Assembly (NCBI RefSeq): GCF_000620785.1
Contig: NZ_JIAI01000002.1
Span: 490,110 to 554,109, forward strand
DNA length: 64,000 nucleotides
DNA from: Actinospineispora acaciae DSM 45401
GTDB lineage: Bacteria; Actinomycetota; Actinomycetes; Mycobacteriales; Pseudonocardiaceae
Reading direction: 5' to 3'
The notes beneath the pieces are model-generated. The model had not been told where the DNA came from, did no database searches, and saw nothing but the letters and a program-made list of their open reading frames with translations. The position numbers and the translations under genes are program-made. Below are positions 19,256 through 27,640 of the stretch, one piece after another; the first letter of the stretch is position 1, and each line of letters opens with the position of its first letter.

Positions 19256-19978
19256 CTACTTCTTGAGGCGGCGGCTGCCGCCGTGCCAGTCCTGCTGCAC
19301 ACCCACCTCGCCGGTGTCGACACCGAAGGAGGGGAGCTGGGGCAGCTCGCGCAGGCTGCGCTTGAGCTCGGCGAAGCCGGGGAAGCCGGCCAGCCCGACG
19401 ACGTGGTCCCACAGCTCGACCGACCGCTCCTCGTCGGGCAGGCGGCTGATCACCGGGCCGAAGAACGCCACCCCGTCCGGCGGGCCGAAGTGCAGGATCG
19501 GGGTGCCGACGTCCTTGCCGGTCAGCGACAGGGCCTCGTCGGTCTCGGCCTGTAGCTCGGCGTCCCAGGAGGTGTCGTCCAGGGCGTCGGCCAGCTCGGC
19601 GGGCAGGCCGGCCTGCTCCAGGACCGGCAGGACGAACTCCCGCGTGCCGCGCCGGCCGACGGCCTCCGCCTCGTCGGGCACGAACCCGCTCTCGAAGACG
19701 TGCGCGCCCATCGCCGCGTAGAGCGGGCCGACGGCATCGCGGCCGTGCTCGGCGCGGGCGCGCGCGGCGACCCGGAGCAGCCGCAGCCCGGCGGTGTGGC
19801 TGGCGGTGTACTCCGGCGGGAAGTGCGTGTCGTAGTCGATGTGCGCGTTGAGCAGCCGCAGCGAGATGAACCGCCAGTCCACCGAGTAGTCCCGTCGGGC
19901 CTGCACGATCCGGACCCACTTGCTGGTCAGCCAGGCGAACGGGCAGGTCGGGTCGAAGTAGAAATGGACGTCAGCCAT
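19256..19978 (-). CDS. DsbA-fold mycothiol-dependent nitroreductase-like protein (Rv2466c type)
   Basis: 240 aa thioredoxin-like protein. It starts MADVHFYFDPTCPFAWLTSKW, matching the Rv2466c family whose active site is CPWC; here it is CPFA, so only the first Cys remains. GTPILHFGPPDGVAFFGPVISRLP carries the cis-Pro loop (GTP). The family uses mycothiol to reduce substrates and helps with oxidative stress and nitro-prodrug activation in mycobacteria. A single-Cys site implies a monothiol mechanism with mycothiol resolving the intermediate. It is convergent with the kinase array across 3 bp. Confidence 0.85.
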   Translation of the reverse strand: MADVHFYFDPTCPFAWLTSKWVRIVQARRDYSVDWRFISLRLLNAHIDYDTHFPPEYTASHTAGLRLLRVAARARAEHGRDAVGPLYAAMGAHVFESGFVPDEAEAVGRRGTREFVLPVLEQAGLPAELADALDDTSWDAELQAETDEALSLTGKDVGTPILHFGPPDGVAFFGPVISRLPDEERSVELWDHVVGLAGFPGFAELKRSLRELPQLPSFGVDTGEVGVQQDWHGGSRRLKK

Positions 19979-20003
19979 GCCGAAAGCCTAAGCGCCGCCG
20001 TCG

Positions 20004-21497
20004 TCAGCGGCAGTCGATTCCGCCGGGGGGTGGGGTCAGGGTGGTGAGATAGTGCAGGACGGGTGCGTCGACGCAGGGCGCGTCGCCGACGAGGAAGACG
20101 CCGTGTTGTTTGCCGTGGTGGGTGATCAGCGGGCTGTGGAGCTGGTTGGCGAGCAGTCGGTTGCCGTCGTAGGTGGCGGCGGGGTCGTCGGTGGCGGCGA
20201 CGACAACGAACGGCGGCAGGTTCGATACGTCGAATGTGTGTGGTGTGCTGGTGGGCGGGGCGGGCCAGAAAGCGCATCTGTCGAGCGGAGCCTGGCCGTG
20301 GAAGCCGCCGATGGCGAGGAACGGGGCGGCGGCGAATATTCGTTGTTGTTGGGTTGCCACCTCGGCGCGGTTGGGGATGCGCGGGCCGTCGAGGCAGAGT
20401 GTCGCGTTCTCCAGCGTGAGGTCCTCGGTGGTGTCGAATCGTTCGACGGTGGCACGCAGCGCGTCACCGTGGCCGGAGCGGAGTTGGCGCAGTCCTGTTG
20501 TGATTCCCGGCCAGCCGGATGGGCTGTAGAGCCCGTCCAGGACGCCTTGCAGCGCCTCGCCGGCGGTCAACGGCCGGTCGCCGGCCGGAACCGGTCGGGT
20601 GAGCAGCGGTCTGAGGATCGTGTGCAGGACGCGCGTGGCCTGCCGAGGGTCGGTGCCCACCGGGCAGTCGCGGTGGCGGGCGCAGTCGGCGGCGTAGGCG
20701 TCGAAGGCGCGCTGCATGCTGCCGTAGTACTTCGCCATGTCGATCACCGGGCCGTCCAGCGGCTCACCGCTGTCGAGCACCATGGCACGAACCCGGTCCG
20801 GAAACGCCTGCGCGTAGGCGGCACCGAGCCGCGTGCCGTAGGAGTAGCCAACATAGGTCAGTTTCGGATCGCCGAGGACGGCGCGGATGAGGTCGAGATC
20901 CCGGGCGGTCTCCCGGGTTCCTAGGCGCCCCAGGAGTTGCGTACCCGTGCGTTGGATGCATTTGGCGACGTAGTCCCGGTTGTTGCGTTCGGTTGCGTCG
21001 ACTCCGGCCGGGGTCCAATCGGTTTCGATGTCGTCGGGGCGCATCGCCGCGTTCTCCTCGGGGGTGAGGCACTGGATCCGAGGGGTGGACGCGCCCGATC
21101 CGCGCGGATCGAAGCCGACCACGTCGAACCGGTCGCCGAGTGCCTTGGCACCGAGGGTGGCCGTGCGCAGGCCGAGCGTGCCCGGCCCGCCGGGATTGAG
21201 TACCACCGACCCGATCCGGTCGCCGCGCGCGCGGTGCCGGGAAATCGCGACCTGCGCCGTCGGGCCGGAAGGCAGATCGTAATCGATCGGCACCAGCACC
21301 CGGGCGCATTCGATATCGGGACCGAGCTGGGGGCCGTCGGGAGTGAAGCCGGAGCATGGGCTCCATGTGATGTGCTGGTCGTAGTACTTGGCCAGCCCGG
21401 TGTCATTGGTCGATCCGGGGGTCGATCCGGTACACGCGGTGCCGACAGCGAATACGACGGCCATCGCCGCGGCGGCGCCGATTACCCGAACGTACAT
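20004..21497 (-). CDS. Secreted alpha/beta-hydrolase, tripeptidyl-aminopeptidase-like
   Basis: 497 aa. An N-terminal hydrophobic segment (VRVIGAAAAMAVVFAVGTACTG) suggests export, with a weak lipobox at the Cys. The hydrolase core has LNPGGPG for the oxyanion hole, the nucleophile in YVGYSYGTRLG, Asp in AATDDPAAT and His in HHGKQHGVFL. The C-terminal TAP-like lid domain is present. It resembles Streptomyces tripeptidyl aminopeptidases and SlpD/E lipoproteins, which trim peptides outside the cell. ATG 21497 is chosen because the signal sequence starts there; upstream in-frame GTG 21530 is possible. A 9-bp-arm palindrome at 21555-21576 precedes it. Confidence 0.88.
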   Translation of the reverse strand: MYVRVIGAAAAMAVVFAVGTACTGSTPGSTNDTGLAKYYDQHITWSPCSGFTPDGPQLGPDIECARVLVPIDYDLPSGPTAQVAISRHRARGDRIGSVVLNPGGPGTLGLRTATLGAKALGDRFDVVGFDPRGSGASTPRIQCLTPEENAAMRPDDIETDWTPAGVDATERNNRDYVAKCIQRTGTQLLGRLGTRETARDLDLIRAVLGDPKLTYVGYSYGTRLGAAYAQAFPDRVRAMVLDSGEPLDGPVIDMAKYYGSMQRAFDAYAADCARHRDCPVGTDPRQATRVLHTILRPLLTRPVPAGDRPLTAGEALQGVLDGLYSPSGWPGITTGLRQLRSGHGDALRATVERFDTTEDLTLENATLCLDGPRIPNRAEVATQQQRIFAAAPFLAIGGFHGQAPLDRCAFWPAPPTSTPHTFDVSNLPPFVVVAATDDPAATYDGNRLLANQLHSPLITHHGKQHGVFLVGDAPCVDAPVLHYLTTLTPPPGGIDCR

Positions 21498-21554
21498 GGG
21501 TCGCGCCTGTCTCGAAAAAGCAATTGTCACGCCACCTGACGGTATGTTCGCCAC

Positions 21555-21576
21555 GCTCCCTGACATATCAGGGAGC
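21555..21576. promoter_or_regulatory. Perfect 9-bp-arm palindrome between peptidase and WYL genes
   Basis: Arms GCTCCCTGA and TCAGGGAGC are separated by CATA. It lies 58 bp upstream of the peptidase start and 62 bp after the WYL gene's stop on the same strand. It could be an operator for the peptidase or a terminator of the WYL transcript; there is no T-run on the minus strand. Confidence 0.5.
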
Positions 21577-21637
21577 TCCCGAATCCGCGGTCAGGCTAAC
21601 CTCGCGTCGACTCCGGAGCGAAATCATTTGGTGAACG

Positions 21638-22627
21638 TCATGGTCGCGAATTGTGCCCTCGGTTCTCGCTCGGCGTGCGGATGGCGTTGCGGTAGCGCTC
21701 GGCCAGGGTGCGCAGCTGCTCGACCAGCTCGGGCGGATCCTCGACGGTGAAGTCGACGCCGAGCAGCCCGAGGTGCACCGCGAGGGCCTGCACGCTGTCC
21801 GCGCCGGTGTGCAGGACGCAGGTGTCCGCGTCCACCGCCCGCACGGTGCCCACCGCGGCGTTGATCCGCTCGCCGACGACCTCCGCCGCCGCGTGCACGG
21901 TCACCGAGGCCCGGTAGCGCCACGCCGCCGAGGACACCCCGCGCATCACCCGCTCGACCACGTCCTCCGGCGGCTGGCGCGGGGCGAACCGGGGGCCGGC
22001 CGGGGCGCGCGGGACGAGCCGGTCGACCCGGAACGTCCGCCAGTCCGCGCGGTCCAGGTCCCACGCCACCAGGTACCAGCGCCGACCCCAGTTCACCAGC
22101 CGGTACGGCTCCACCTCGCGCACGCTCGCGGCGCCGTCGTGGCCCCGGTAGTCCAGGCGCAGCCGCTGGTGGTCGCGGCAGGCGGCGGCCAGCGCGGTCA
22201 GCGTCTCGGCGGCGACCCGTGGTCCGGGCTCGTCGCGGGGCACCGGCACGGTGTGGGTCTGCAGCGCGTTCACCCGCCGGCGCAGCCGGGACGGCAGCAG
22301 CCGCTCCAGCTTGGTCAGCGCGCGCAGCGAGGTCTCCTCGACGCCGGCGATGGTGCCGCCGGCCGCGGTGCGCAGGCCGATCGCGACGGCGACGGCCTCC
22401 TCGTCGTCCAGCAGCAGCGGCGGCAGCCGGGCGCCGGCGCCGAGCCGGTACCCGCCGACGTTGCCCCGGGTGCCGTGCACCGGGTAGCCCAGCGCGCGCA
22501 GCCGCTCGACGTCCTTGCGGACCGTCCGGGTGCTGACCTCCAGGCGGGCGGCCAGCTCCGGACCCGTCCAGTCCCGGGGTGCCTGCAGCAGCGACAGCAG
22601 GTGCAGCAGCCGGGCCGAAGTCTCCAT
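21638..22627 (-). CDS. WYL-domain transcriptional regulator (YafY family)
   Basis: 329 aa. N-terminal DeoR-like winged helix (LAARLEVSTRTVRKDVERLRALGYPV, about 25-50), then a WYL domain (LRLDYRGHDG...VEPYRLVNWGRRWYLVAWDLDRADWRTFRVDRL, about 150-210) and the C-terminal WCX extension. The WYL domain binds a ligand and adjusts DNA binding. ATG 22627 begins at the helix. It is divergent from the epoxide hydrolase across 66 bp, which include a small inverted repeat AGGAA/TTCCT; the hydrolase is the likely target. Confidence 0.92.
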   Translation of the reverse strand: METSARLLHLLSLLQAPRDWTGPELAARLEVSTRTVRKDVERLRALGYPVHGTRGNVGGYRLGAGARLPPLLLDDEEAVAVAIGLRTAAGGTIAGVEETSLRALTKLERLLPSRLRRRVNALQTHTVPVPRDEPGPRVAAETLTALAAACRDHQRLRLDYRGHDGAASVREVEPYRLVNWGRRWYLVAWDLDRADWRTFRVDRLVPRAPAGPRFAPRQPPEDVVERVMRGVSSAAWRYRASVTVHAAAEVVGERINAAVGTVRAVDADTCVLHTGADSVQALAVHLGLLGVDFTVEDPPELVEQLRTLAERYRNAIRTPSENRGHNSRP

Positions 22628-22693
22628 CACCCTTGCGAGAATGCCAGCGCTACAGGAACGAAACCTTCCTAATAGGCCCGTAGCGTCGAGGTC

Positions 22694-23824
22694 ATGGGAA
22701 ACAACACCGAGATCACGCCGTTCCGCGTCGACGTCCCCCAGGCCGACCTCGACGACCTCGCCGACCGGCTGGCCCGGGTCCGCTGGGCGAACGAGCTGCC
22801 GGCCGACCAGGTCACCGACGGGATCCAGAAGGGCCCGGTCCGGCCGGGCTGGGAGTACGGGGTGCCGCTGGAGTACGTGCAACGGCTGGTGGCGCGCTGG
22901 CGCGACGGCTACGACTGGCGCGAGTGGGAGGCGAAGCTCAACGAGTACCCGCAGTTCACCACGGAGATCGACGGGCAGAACATCCACTTCCTGCACGTGC
23001 GCTCGCCCGAGCCGGACGCCACCCCGCTGATCCTCACCCACGGCTGGCCCAACTCCGTGTTCGAGTACCTGAACGTGATCGGCCCGCTCACCGACGCGTT
23101 CCACCTGGTGATCCCGTCGCTGCCGGGCTTCGGCTTCTCCGGGCACACCCGCGAGAACGGCTGGAACCGCTACCGCACCGCCCGGGCGTGGGCCGAGCTG
23201 ATGCGCCGGCTCGGGTACGGGCGGTACGGCGCGCACGGCAACGACGCCGGTTCCTACGTCGCCCCGGAGCTGGGCCGCGTCGACCCCGAGCACGTGATCG
23301 GCGTGCACGTCACGCAGCTGTTCTCGTTCCCGTCCGGCGACCCGGCCGAGTTCGACGGGCTCACGCCGAGCGAGCTGGAGCAGGTGCAATTTCTCAAGTA
23401 CTTCGACGACAACATGTCCGCCTACGCCAAGCTCCAGCAGACCGCCCCGCAGAACCTGGCGCACGCCCTGGCCGACTCGCCGACCGGCCAGCTCGCCTGG
23501 AGCGCCCAGCTGCTCTCCGGCACCGACGACGACCACGTGCTCACCAACGCCACCCTGTACTGGCTGACCAACACGGCCGCCTCGTCCGCGCGGTTCTACT
23601 ACGAGGACCACCACGCCGAGCACCCGAGCGAGCCGACCACCGCCCCGACCGGCCTGGCCAGCTTCGCGTTCGACTTCACCCCGCTGCGCCGCTTCGCCGA
23701 GCGCGACCACCGCAACATCGTGTCCTGGAACGAGTACGAGCGCGGCAGCCACTGGGCCACCCAGGACGCCCCCGACCTGCTCGTCGACGACATCCGAGGC
23801 TTCTTCCGCCGGGTCAGCGGTTGA
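22694..23824 (+). CDS. Epoxide hydrolase, EHN family
   Basis: 376 aa. It has the N-terminal EHN domain (ITPFRVDVPQADLDDLADRLARVRW, about 8-110), then an alpha/beta-hydrolase core. HGWPNSVFEY is the oxyanion-hole motif, HGNDAGSYVAPELG (about residue 183) carries the Asp nucleophile, and GSHWATQDAPDLL near the C-terminus carries the His. Such enzymes hydrolyse epoxides to diols; in actinomycetes they act on xenobiotic or terpene-type epoxides. It is divergent from the WYL regulator. Its stop is next to the stop of oleate hydratase, in an 11-bp tandem duplication. Confidence 0.93.
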   Translation: MGNNTEITPFRVDVPQADLDDLADRLARVRWANELPADQVTDGIQKGPVRPGWEYGVPLEYVQRLVARWRDGYDWREWEAKLNEYPQFTTEIDGQNIHFLHVRSPEPDATPLILTHGWPNSVFEYLNVIGPLTDAFHLVIPSLPGFGFSGHTRENGWNRYRTARAWAELMRRLGYGRYGAHGNDAGSYVAPELGRVDPEHVIGVHVTQLFSFPSGDPAEFDGLTPSELEQVQFLKYFDDNMSAYAKLQQTAPQNLAHALADSPTGQLAWSAQLLSGTDDDHVLTNATLYWLTNTAASSARFYYEDHHAEHPSEPTTAPTGLASFAFDFTPLRRFAERDHRNIVSWNEYERGSHWATQDAPDLLVDDIRGFFRRVSG

Positions 23825-23835
23825 TCAGCGGTTGA
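23814..23835. repeat. 11-bp tandem duplication at a convergent stop junction
   Basis: TCAGCGGTTGA occurs twice head to tail (23814-23824, 23825-23835). The first copy supplies the epoxide hydrolase TGA and the second supplies, on the minus strand, the oleate hydratase TGA. A slippage duplication at the gene border explains the pattern. Confidence 0.75.
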
Positions 23836-25495
23836 TCCAGGGGCCGTCGTGGGCGGCGGCGAGGGTGGGGTCCTCGCCGTGCGCCTCGTCGGTGAGCAGG
23901 GTGCGCATCGCGCGCCACGCCACGGCCGGGTCGGACAGTGCGTGGTAGATCGGCGGGATCGGCTTGTCCACGCCGGCGAGGGTGTACGCGGCGATCATCC
24001 CGGCGTGCGCGGAGTACTCCACGGTGAACACGACGTCCTCGGGGATCTCCACGAACTGGCCGACGAAGGCGAAGTTCTCCGCGCCCGGCGGCACCACCGG
24101 CGGGCGGTCGCCGGGCTCGCGCGGCTGGAACTGGGCGTCGATGTAGGGCATCTGGACGTGGGTGACGGTGGTGGTTTCCCGGGTGCGGGCGTTGACCCGC
24201 TCGTCGAAACCCAGGTGACCGAGCAGCTCGTCGAGGATCTCGGCGCCGGTCGACCGCTCGATCGTCTTGCCGGTGTGGTCGCCGGGAGTGTCGCTGAACA
24301 GCGCGTAGCCCCACAGCGTGGACGTGCCGGCGAGCTGGTCACGGAAGTGCGGCTGGTGCGGCACGACGATCGAGAGCAGCCAGCTCGACCGGTGCCAGGT
24401 CATCAGGTTGCCCTCGCCCGGCGGGTTGCCGGTGTACTGCTCGATCGCGTCCAGCAGGTCGGGGGCGTGCATGGTCAGCGTGAACGACTTCCACTTCGTC
24501 TCCTCCACCGGCCCGTAGAACCGCTCCGGCCGGCCGAAGTCGTCGAACTTTCGCGCGAGCTTCTCCCAGAGGGTCCAGCTCGCGTCGCGCTTGTCCAGGA
24601 TCAGCTCGGTGGTGGTGTCGTCGCCGGCGTAGTCGGTGTCGGCGGTCATCGAGCCGAGCGTCACGATCGCGTGGTCGCCGGCGCCCAGCTCGATCACGGA
24701 CGGGCCGTTCGCGTCCCGGATGTGCAGCGCGGTCACCCGCCGGGAGCCGGTGTCGCCGGCGAAGTCGACGTCCTCCACCCGGGTGCCGAAGCGCACGTCC
24801 ACGCCCCGGTCGGTGAGCCAGGCCTCGATCGGCCTGATCACCGAGTCGTACTGGTTGTAGACGCTGCGCCGCACGCCGGCCAGGGTGTCGATCCGGTCGA
24901 ACTCCTGGGTGAACCGCAGGAAGTAGCGTTTCAGCTCGATCGCGCTGTGCCAGCTCTGGAACGCGAAGGTGGTGCGCCACAGCGTCCAGAAATGGCTGGA
25001 GAAGAACTCCTCGTCGAAGAAGTCTGTGATCCGGCGCGCGCCGATGACCCGCTCCGGCAGCGCCAGCAGCCGCAGCAGCGCCACCCGGTCGCGCGGCCGG
25101 AAGCCCAGCTCGGACGCGTCGGCGATGGTGCGGTCAGGGTTGACGATCCGTGCCCTGGAGTGCGGCGGCAGCGCCGGGTAGAACTCGCGGAACTCGGCCA
25201 GCACCGAGCGTGACGGGTCCTCCAGGCTCGGGATCGTGTCCAGCAGGTTCCACAGGCACTGGTAGGCCTCCTCCTCGAACATCCGCCCGCCCCGGGTGAC
25301 GTAGGCCGGGAGCTTCTGCTCGGCGGGGACGGGGGAGCGGGCGCCGTCCATGGACCCGCCGGTGACGTCGAGCTGTTCGAGGAAGTGGATGTGCTCGCCC
25401 GGGATGCCGGCGTCGCGGATCAGGAACGCGGCCGAGGACATGGTCGCGATGCCGCCGCCGACCATCCAGACGTGCGAGTCCTTGGTCAGTGTCAT
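23825..25495 (-). CDS. ohyA: Oleate hydratase
   Basis: 556 aa, within the family's usual size. It has an N-terminal FAD-binding motif (VWMVGGGIATMSSAAFL), LEQLDVTGGSMDGA, and the catalytic-region segment GGRMFEEEAYQCLWNLL. Later blocks include HSAIELKRYFLRFTQEFDRI and ENFAFVGQFVEIPEDVVFTVEYS. Oleate hydratases use FAD as a structural cofactor to add water to the C9 double bond of oleic acid, giving 10-hydroxystearate, often for membrane-fatty-acid detoxification. The HtrA-like gene ends 11 bp upstream of its start region on the same strand, so the two may be co-transcribed. Confidence 0.95.
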   Translation of the reverse strand: MTLTKDSHVWMVGGGIATMSSAAFLIRDAGIPGEHIHFLEQLDVTGGSMDGARSPVPAEQKLPAYVTRGGRMFEEEAYQCLWNLLDTIPSLEDPSRSVLAEFREFYPALPPHSRARIVNPDRTIADASELGFRPRDRVALLRLLALPERVIGARRITDFFDEEFFSSHFWTLWRTTFAFQSWHSAIELKRYFLRFTQEFDRIDTLAGVRRSVYNQYDSVIRPIEAWLTDRGVDVRFGTRVEDVDFAGDTGSRRVTALHIRDANGPSVIELGAGDHAIVTLGSMTADTDYAGDDTTTELILDKRDASWTLWEKLARKFDDFGRPERFYGPVEETKWKSFTLTMHAPDLLDAIEQYTGNPPGEGNLMTWHRSSWLLSIVVPHQPHFRDQLAGTSTLWGYALFSDTPGDHTGKTIERSTGAEILDELLGHLGFDERVNARTRETTTVTHVQMPYIDAQFQPREPGDRPPVVPPGAENFAFVGQFVEIPEDVVFTVEYSAHAGMIAAYTLAGVDKPIPPIYHALSDPAVAWRAMRTLLTDEAHGEDPTLAAAHDGPWINR

Positions 25496-25505
25496 GAAGG
25501 GCTCC

Positions 25506-26609
25506 TCACAGCTGGCCGAGGGTGACGTTGACCGCCTGGGGCCGGCCGTCCCTGACGAACGCCACCGGGACCTGGTCGCCGGGCTTGACCGAGGCCAGCG
25601 CCTTGTTCAGGTCGACGATCGTGCGGGTCTCGGTGTTCGCGACCTTGGTGATGATGTCGCCGGCGCGCAGGCCGGCCTTCTGGGCGCCGCCGCCGGGCAG
25701 CACCTCGACCACGCCGGCGCCGGTGAGCCGGTCGGCGAAGTCGATCACCGTGCGGGCGACCACGCCGAGGGCGGCGCGGCCGGAGTTGGTCACCTTGCCG
25801 TCGGCGATGATCTGGTCGGCGATCCGCCTGACGGTGTTGCTGGAGATGGCGAACCCGATCCCCGGCGCGGCGCCGCCCAGCTGCGCGTCGGTGGCGGCCA
25901 GGGTGGGGATGCCGATTACGTTGCGGTTCATGTCGACCAGCGCGCCGCCGCTGTTGCCCGGGTTGATCGCCGCCGAGGTCTGGACCATGTCGGCGATGCT
26001 GGTGCCGCCCGGGGAGGCCTGGCTGCGCGGCTCGGTGACGGTGCGCCCGACCGCCGAGACGATCCCGTCGGCCACGCTGCTGGACAGCCCGAGCGGGTTG
26101 CCCATCGCGAGCACCAGCTGCCCGACCGCGAGCTTGCTGGAGTCGCCGAAGGTGGCCGGCCGCACCGGCACCGGCCCGTCCACCTTGATCACCGCGAGGT
26201 CGTCGGGGGGATAGCTGGCGACCAGCGTGGCCGGCGTCGGCGTGGTGCCGGTGGCGAAGGTGACCTGGAAGCGGGTGTCGGTGCCCACGACGTGCGCATT
26301 GGTGACGATGTGGCCCTTGTCGTCGTACACCACCCCGGACCCGAGCCCGCTGTCGCTGGTGATCTGCACGACGGACGGCAGCACGTCGCGCACCACCTGC
26401 TCGTAGCCGGACTCGGTGGCCGCCGTGCCACCCTGGCCGGGCGACTCGCCCGGCGGCGCGGCCGGTGGGGCCTTCGGCGGCCCGGTGACCGGCGGGGCCG
26501 TGCTGCACCCCACGAACCCCACGAACACCGCTACCACCGCGACCGCTGTGACCGCCACCCCCGCCGCGGCGGCCGTCGTGGCCCGGAGACCGGTCATCAG
26601 CGTGCGCAT
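25506..26609 (-). CDS. HtrA-like serine protease with PDZ domain, membrane or lipid anchored
   Basis: 367 aa. N-terminal hydrophobic segment (about 12-35) ends in FVGC, a weak lipobox, followed by a Pro-rich linker. The trypsin domain has the triad in TNAHVV, DDLAVIKV and NPGNSGGAL. A PDZ domain (GVVEVLPGGGAQKAGLRAGDIITKVANTE) completes the protein. HtrA/DegP-type proteases degrade or refold damaged exported proteins. It precedes oleate hydratase on the same strand with 10 bp between, which might link envelope stress to fatty-acid detoxification. The long start codon region is unambiguous: ATG at 26609 begins the signal. Confidence 0.92.
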   Translation of the reverse strand: MRTLMTGLRATTAAAAGVAVTAVAVVAVFVGFVGCSTAPPVTGPPKAPPAAPPGESPGQGGTAATESGYEQVVRDVLPSVVQITSDSGLGSGVVYDDKGHIVTNAHVVGTDTRFQVTFATGTTPTPATLVASYPPDDLAVIKVDGPVPVRPATFGDSSKLAVGQLVLAMGNPLGLSSSVADGIVSAVGRTVTEPRSQASPGGTSIADMVQTSAAINPGNSGGALVDMNRNVIGIPTLAATDAQLGGAAPGIGFAISSNTVRRIADQIIADGKVTNSGRAALGVVARTVIDFADRLTGAGVVEVLPGGGAQKAGLRAGDIITKVANTETRTIVDLNKALASVKPGDQVPVAFVRDGRPQAVNVTLGQL

Positions 26610-26725
26610 CTGGACTCCCCGGCTACGTCACGTTCACCCCGTTTGTCACAGCAGGCCGACTATGTGCGGACTTCGCGGCCCCAGACAACACAGACCACCC
26701 GTGCGAGCGGCCCCCGGAAGGGGCG

Positions 26726-27043
26726 CTACATCTCCATGCCGTTCGAGCCCATGAGCGGGCGGACCTCCACGGCGCCGGTGCCGGCGGCCGGGAGCCGGGC
26801 GGCGATCGCGATCGCCTGCTCGGCCCCGTCGCAGTCGACCACGAGGTAGCCGGCCAGGCGCTCCCCGGACTCCAGGTACGGCCCGGCCGCGGTGGTCACG
26901 GCCCGGTCGCGCACCCGCACGGTCGTGGCGTTGATCGGGTCGGCCACCGGGGCGTGGTCGATCAGCTCGCCGGAGTCGATGATCTCCTCGGTCGGCTCGA
27001 CGCCCTCGTGCGCGCCGCCGTAGACCAACAGCAGGTACTTCAC
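26726..27043 (-). CDS. YCII-related small protein
   Basis: 105 aa. It begins VKYLLLVYGGAHEG and contains TVRVRDRAVTTAAGPYLESGERLAGYLVVDCDGAEQAIAIAARLP and VEVRPL, the YCII/DGPF pattern of a dimeric ferredoxin-like fold. These proteins are often encoded next to ECF sigma factors; here none is adjacent. GTG 27043 is chosen because GGGAGGAG lies at good distance upstream and homology starts at once. It is divergent from DoxX across a 141-bp region holding a Crp-type site. The function is unknown. Confidence 0.85.
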   Translation of the reverse strand: MKYLLLVYGGAHEGVEPTEEIIDSGELIDHAPVADPINATTVRVRDRAVTTAAGPYLESGERLAGYLVVDCDGAEQAIAIAARLPAAGTGAVEVRPLMGSNGMEM

Positions 27044-27117
27044 GCCCCGCGCTCCTCCCTGACCGCCCGGTGACGGCCTCACCCGGTGGTCGGAGCGCGC
27101 GGCCGGTTCTTGACGTG

Positions 27118-27133
27118 TGTGACTCAGATCACA
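27118..27133. promoter_or_regulatory. Perfect Crp/GlxR-type binding site
   Basis: TGTGACTCAGATCACA matches TGTGA-N6-TCACA exactly. It lies 52 bp upstream of the doxX start and 75 bp upstream of the YCII start in the divergent gap, overlapping the 3' side of a TTGACG hexamer at 27110-27115. Control of either gene by a cAMP-responsive regulator is inferred. Confidence 0.65.
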
Positions 27134-27184
27134 TCGTCGGTCGGACCCGGTGAGTTCGGGTTCGCCACGCCGTCGAACCCAGAC

Positions 27185-27640
27185 ATGAGCAGCTTCGCTA
27201 CAGAGTTCTTCCGCAACCGGGTCGGCGGCCGGGCGGCGGCGGTCGGGACCGTCGTCAGGGTGCTCAGCGCGGTGGTGTTCGCCCCGGCCGCGCTGGCCAA
27301 GTTCGTCGACCTCGACATGGCGACGCGGGGCATGGCCGGCTTCGGCTACCCGGCCACGCCGCTGCTGCCGCTGGCGCTCGGGGTGCTCGAGATGGGCGGG
27401 GCGCTGCTGTTGCTGGTCGGGCTGGGCACCCGGCTGGTGGCGTTCGGGCTGGGCCTGGTGATGATCGGCGCGACCGTCGCCAACGTGCGGTTCTTCCCGG
27501 AGATGACCCCGCTGACAGTGGTGTTGTTCGTGTTCATGGCCTACCTGCTCTGGGCCGGCCCCGGCGCCCTCGCGGTGGACAACCGGCTGCGCGCCCGGCT
27601 CACCGGGGCTGGCCCCACAGCTCGCGCAGCGCGGCGTTGA
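27185..27640 (+). CDS. DoxX-family membrane protein
   Basis: 151 aa with four membrane segments. LRVLSAVVFAPAALAKFVD, LGVLEMGGALLLLVGLGTRL and the helix before FFPEMTP fit DoxX/SURF4-like proteins, which act in membrane redox or thiol stress responses in actinobacteria. The ATG at 27185 is chosen because the domain starts there. A perfect TGTGA-N6-TCACA site lies upstream. Its 3' end overlaps the remnant hydrolase on the other strand by 41 bp. Confidence 0.85.
   Translation: MSSFATEFFRNRVGGRAAAVGTVVRVLSAVVFAPAALAKFVDLDMATRGMAGFGYPATPLLPLALGVLEMGGALLLLVGLGTRLVAFGLGLVMIGATVANVRFFPEMTPLTVVLFVFMAYLLWAGPGALAVDNRLRARLTGAGPTARAARR

Noticed and set aside
26644-26670. TGTCACA followed after 16 bp by CGGA
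   Set aside because: The -10 element does not match CGTC and no plus-strand gene follows.
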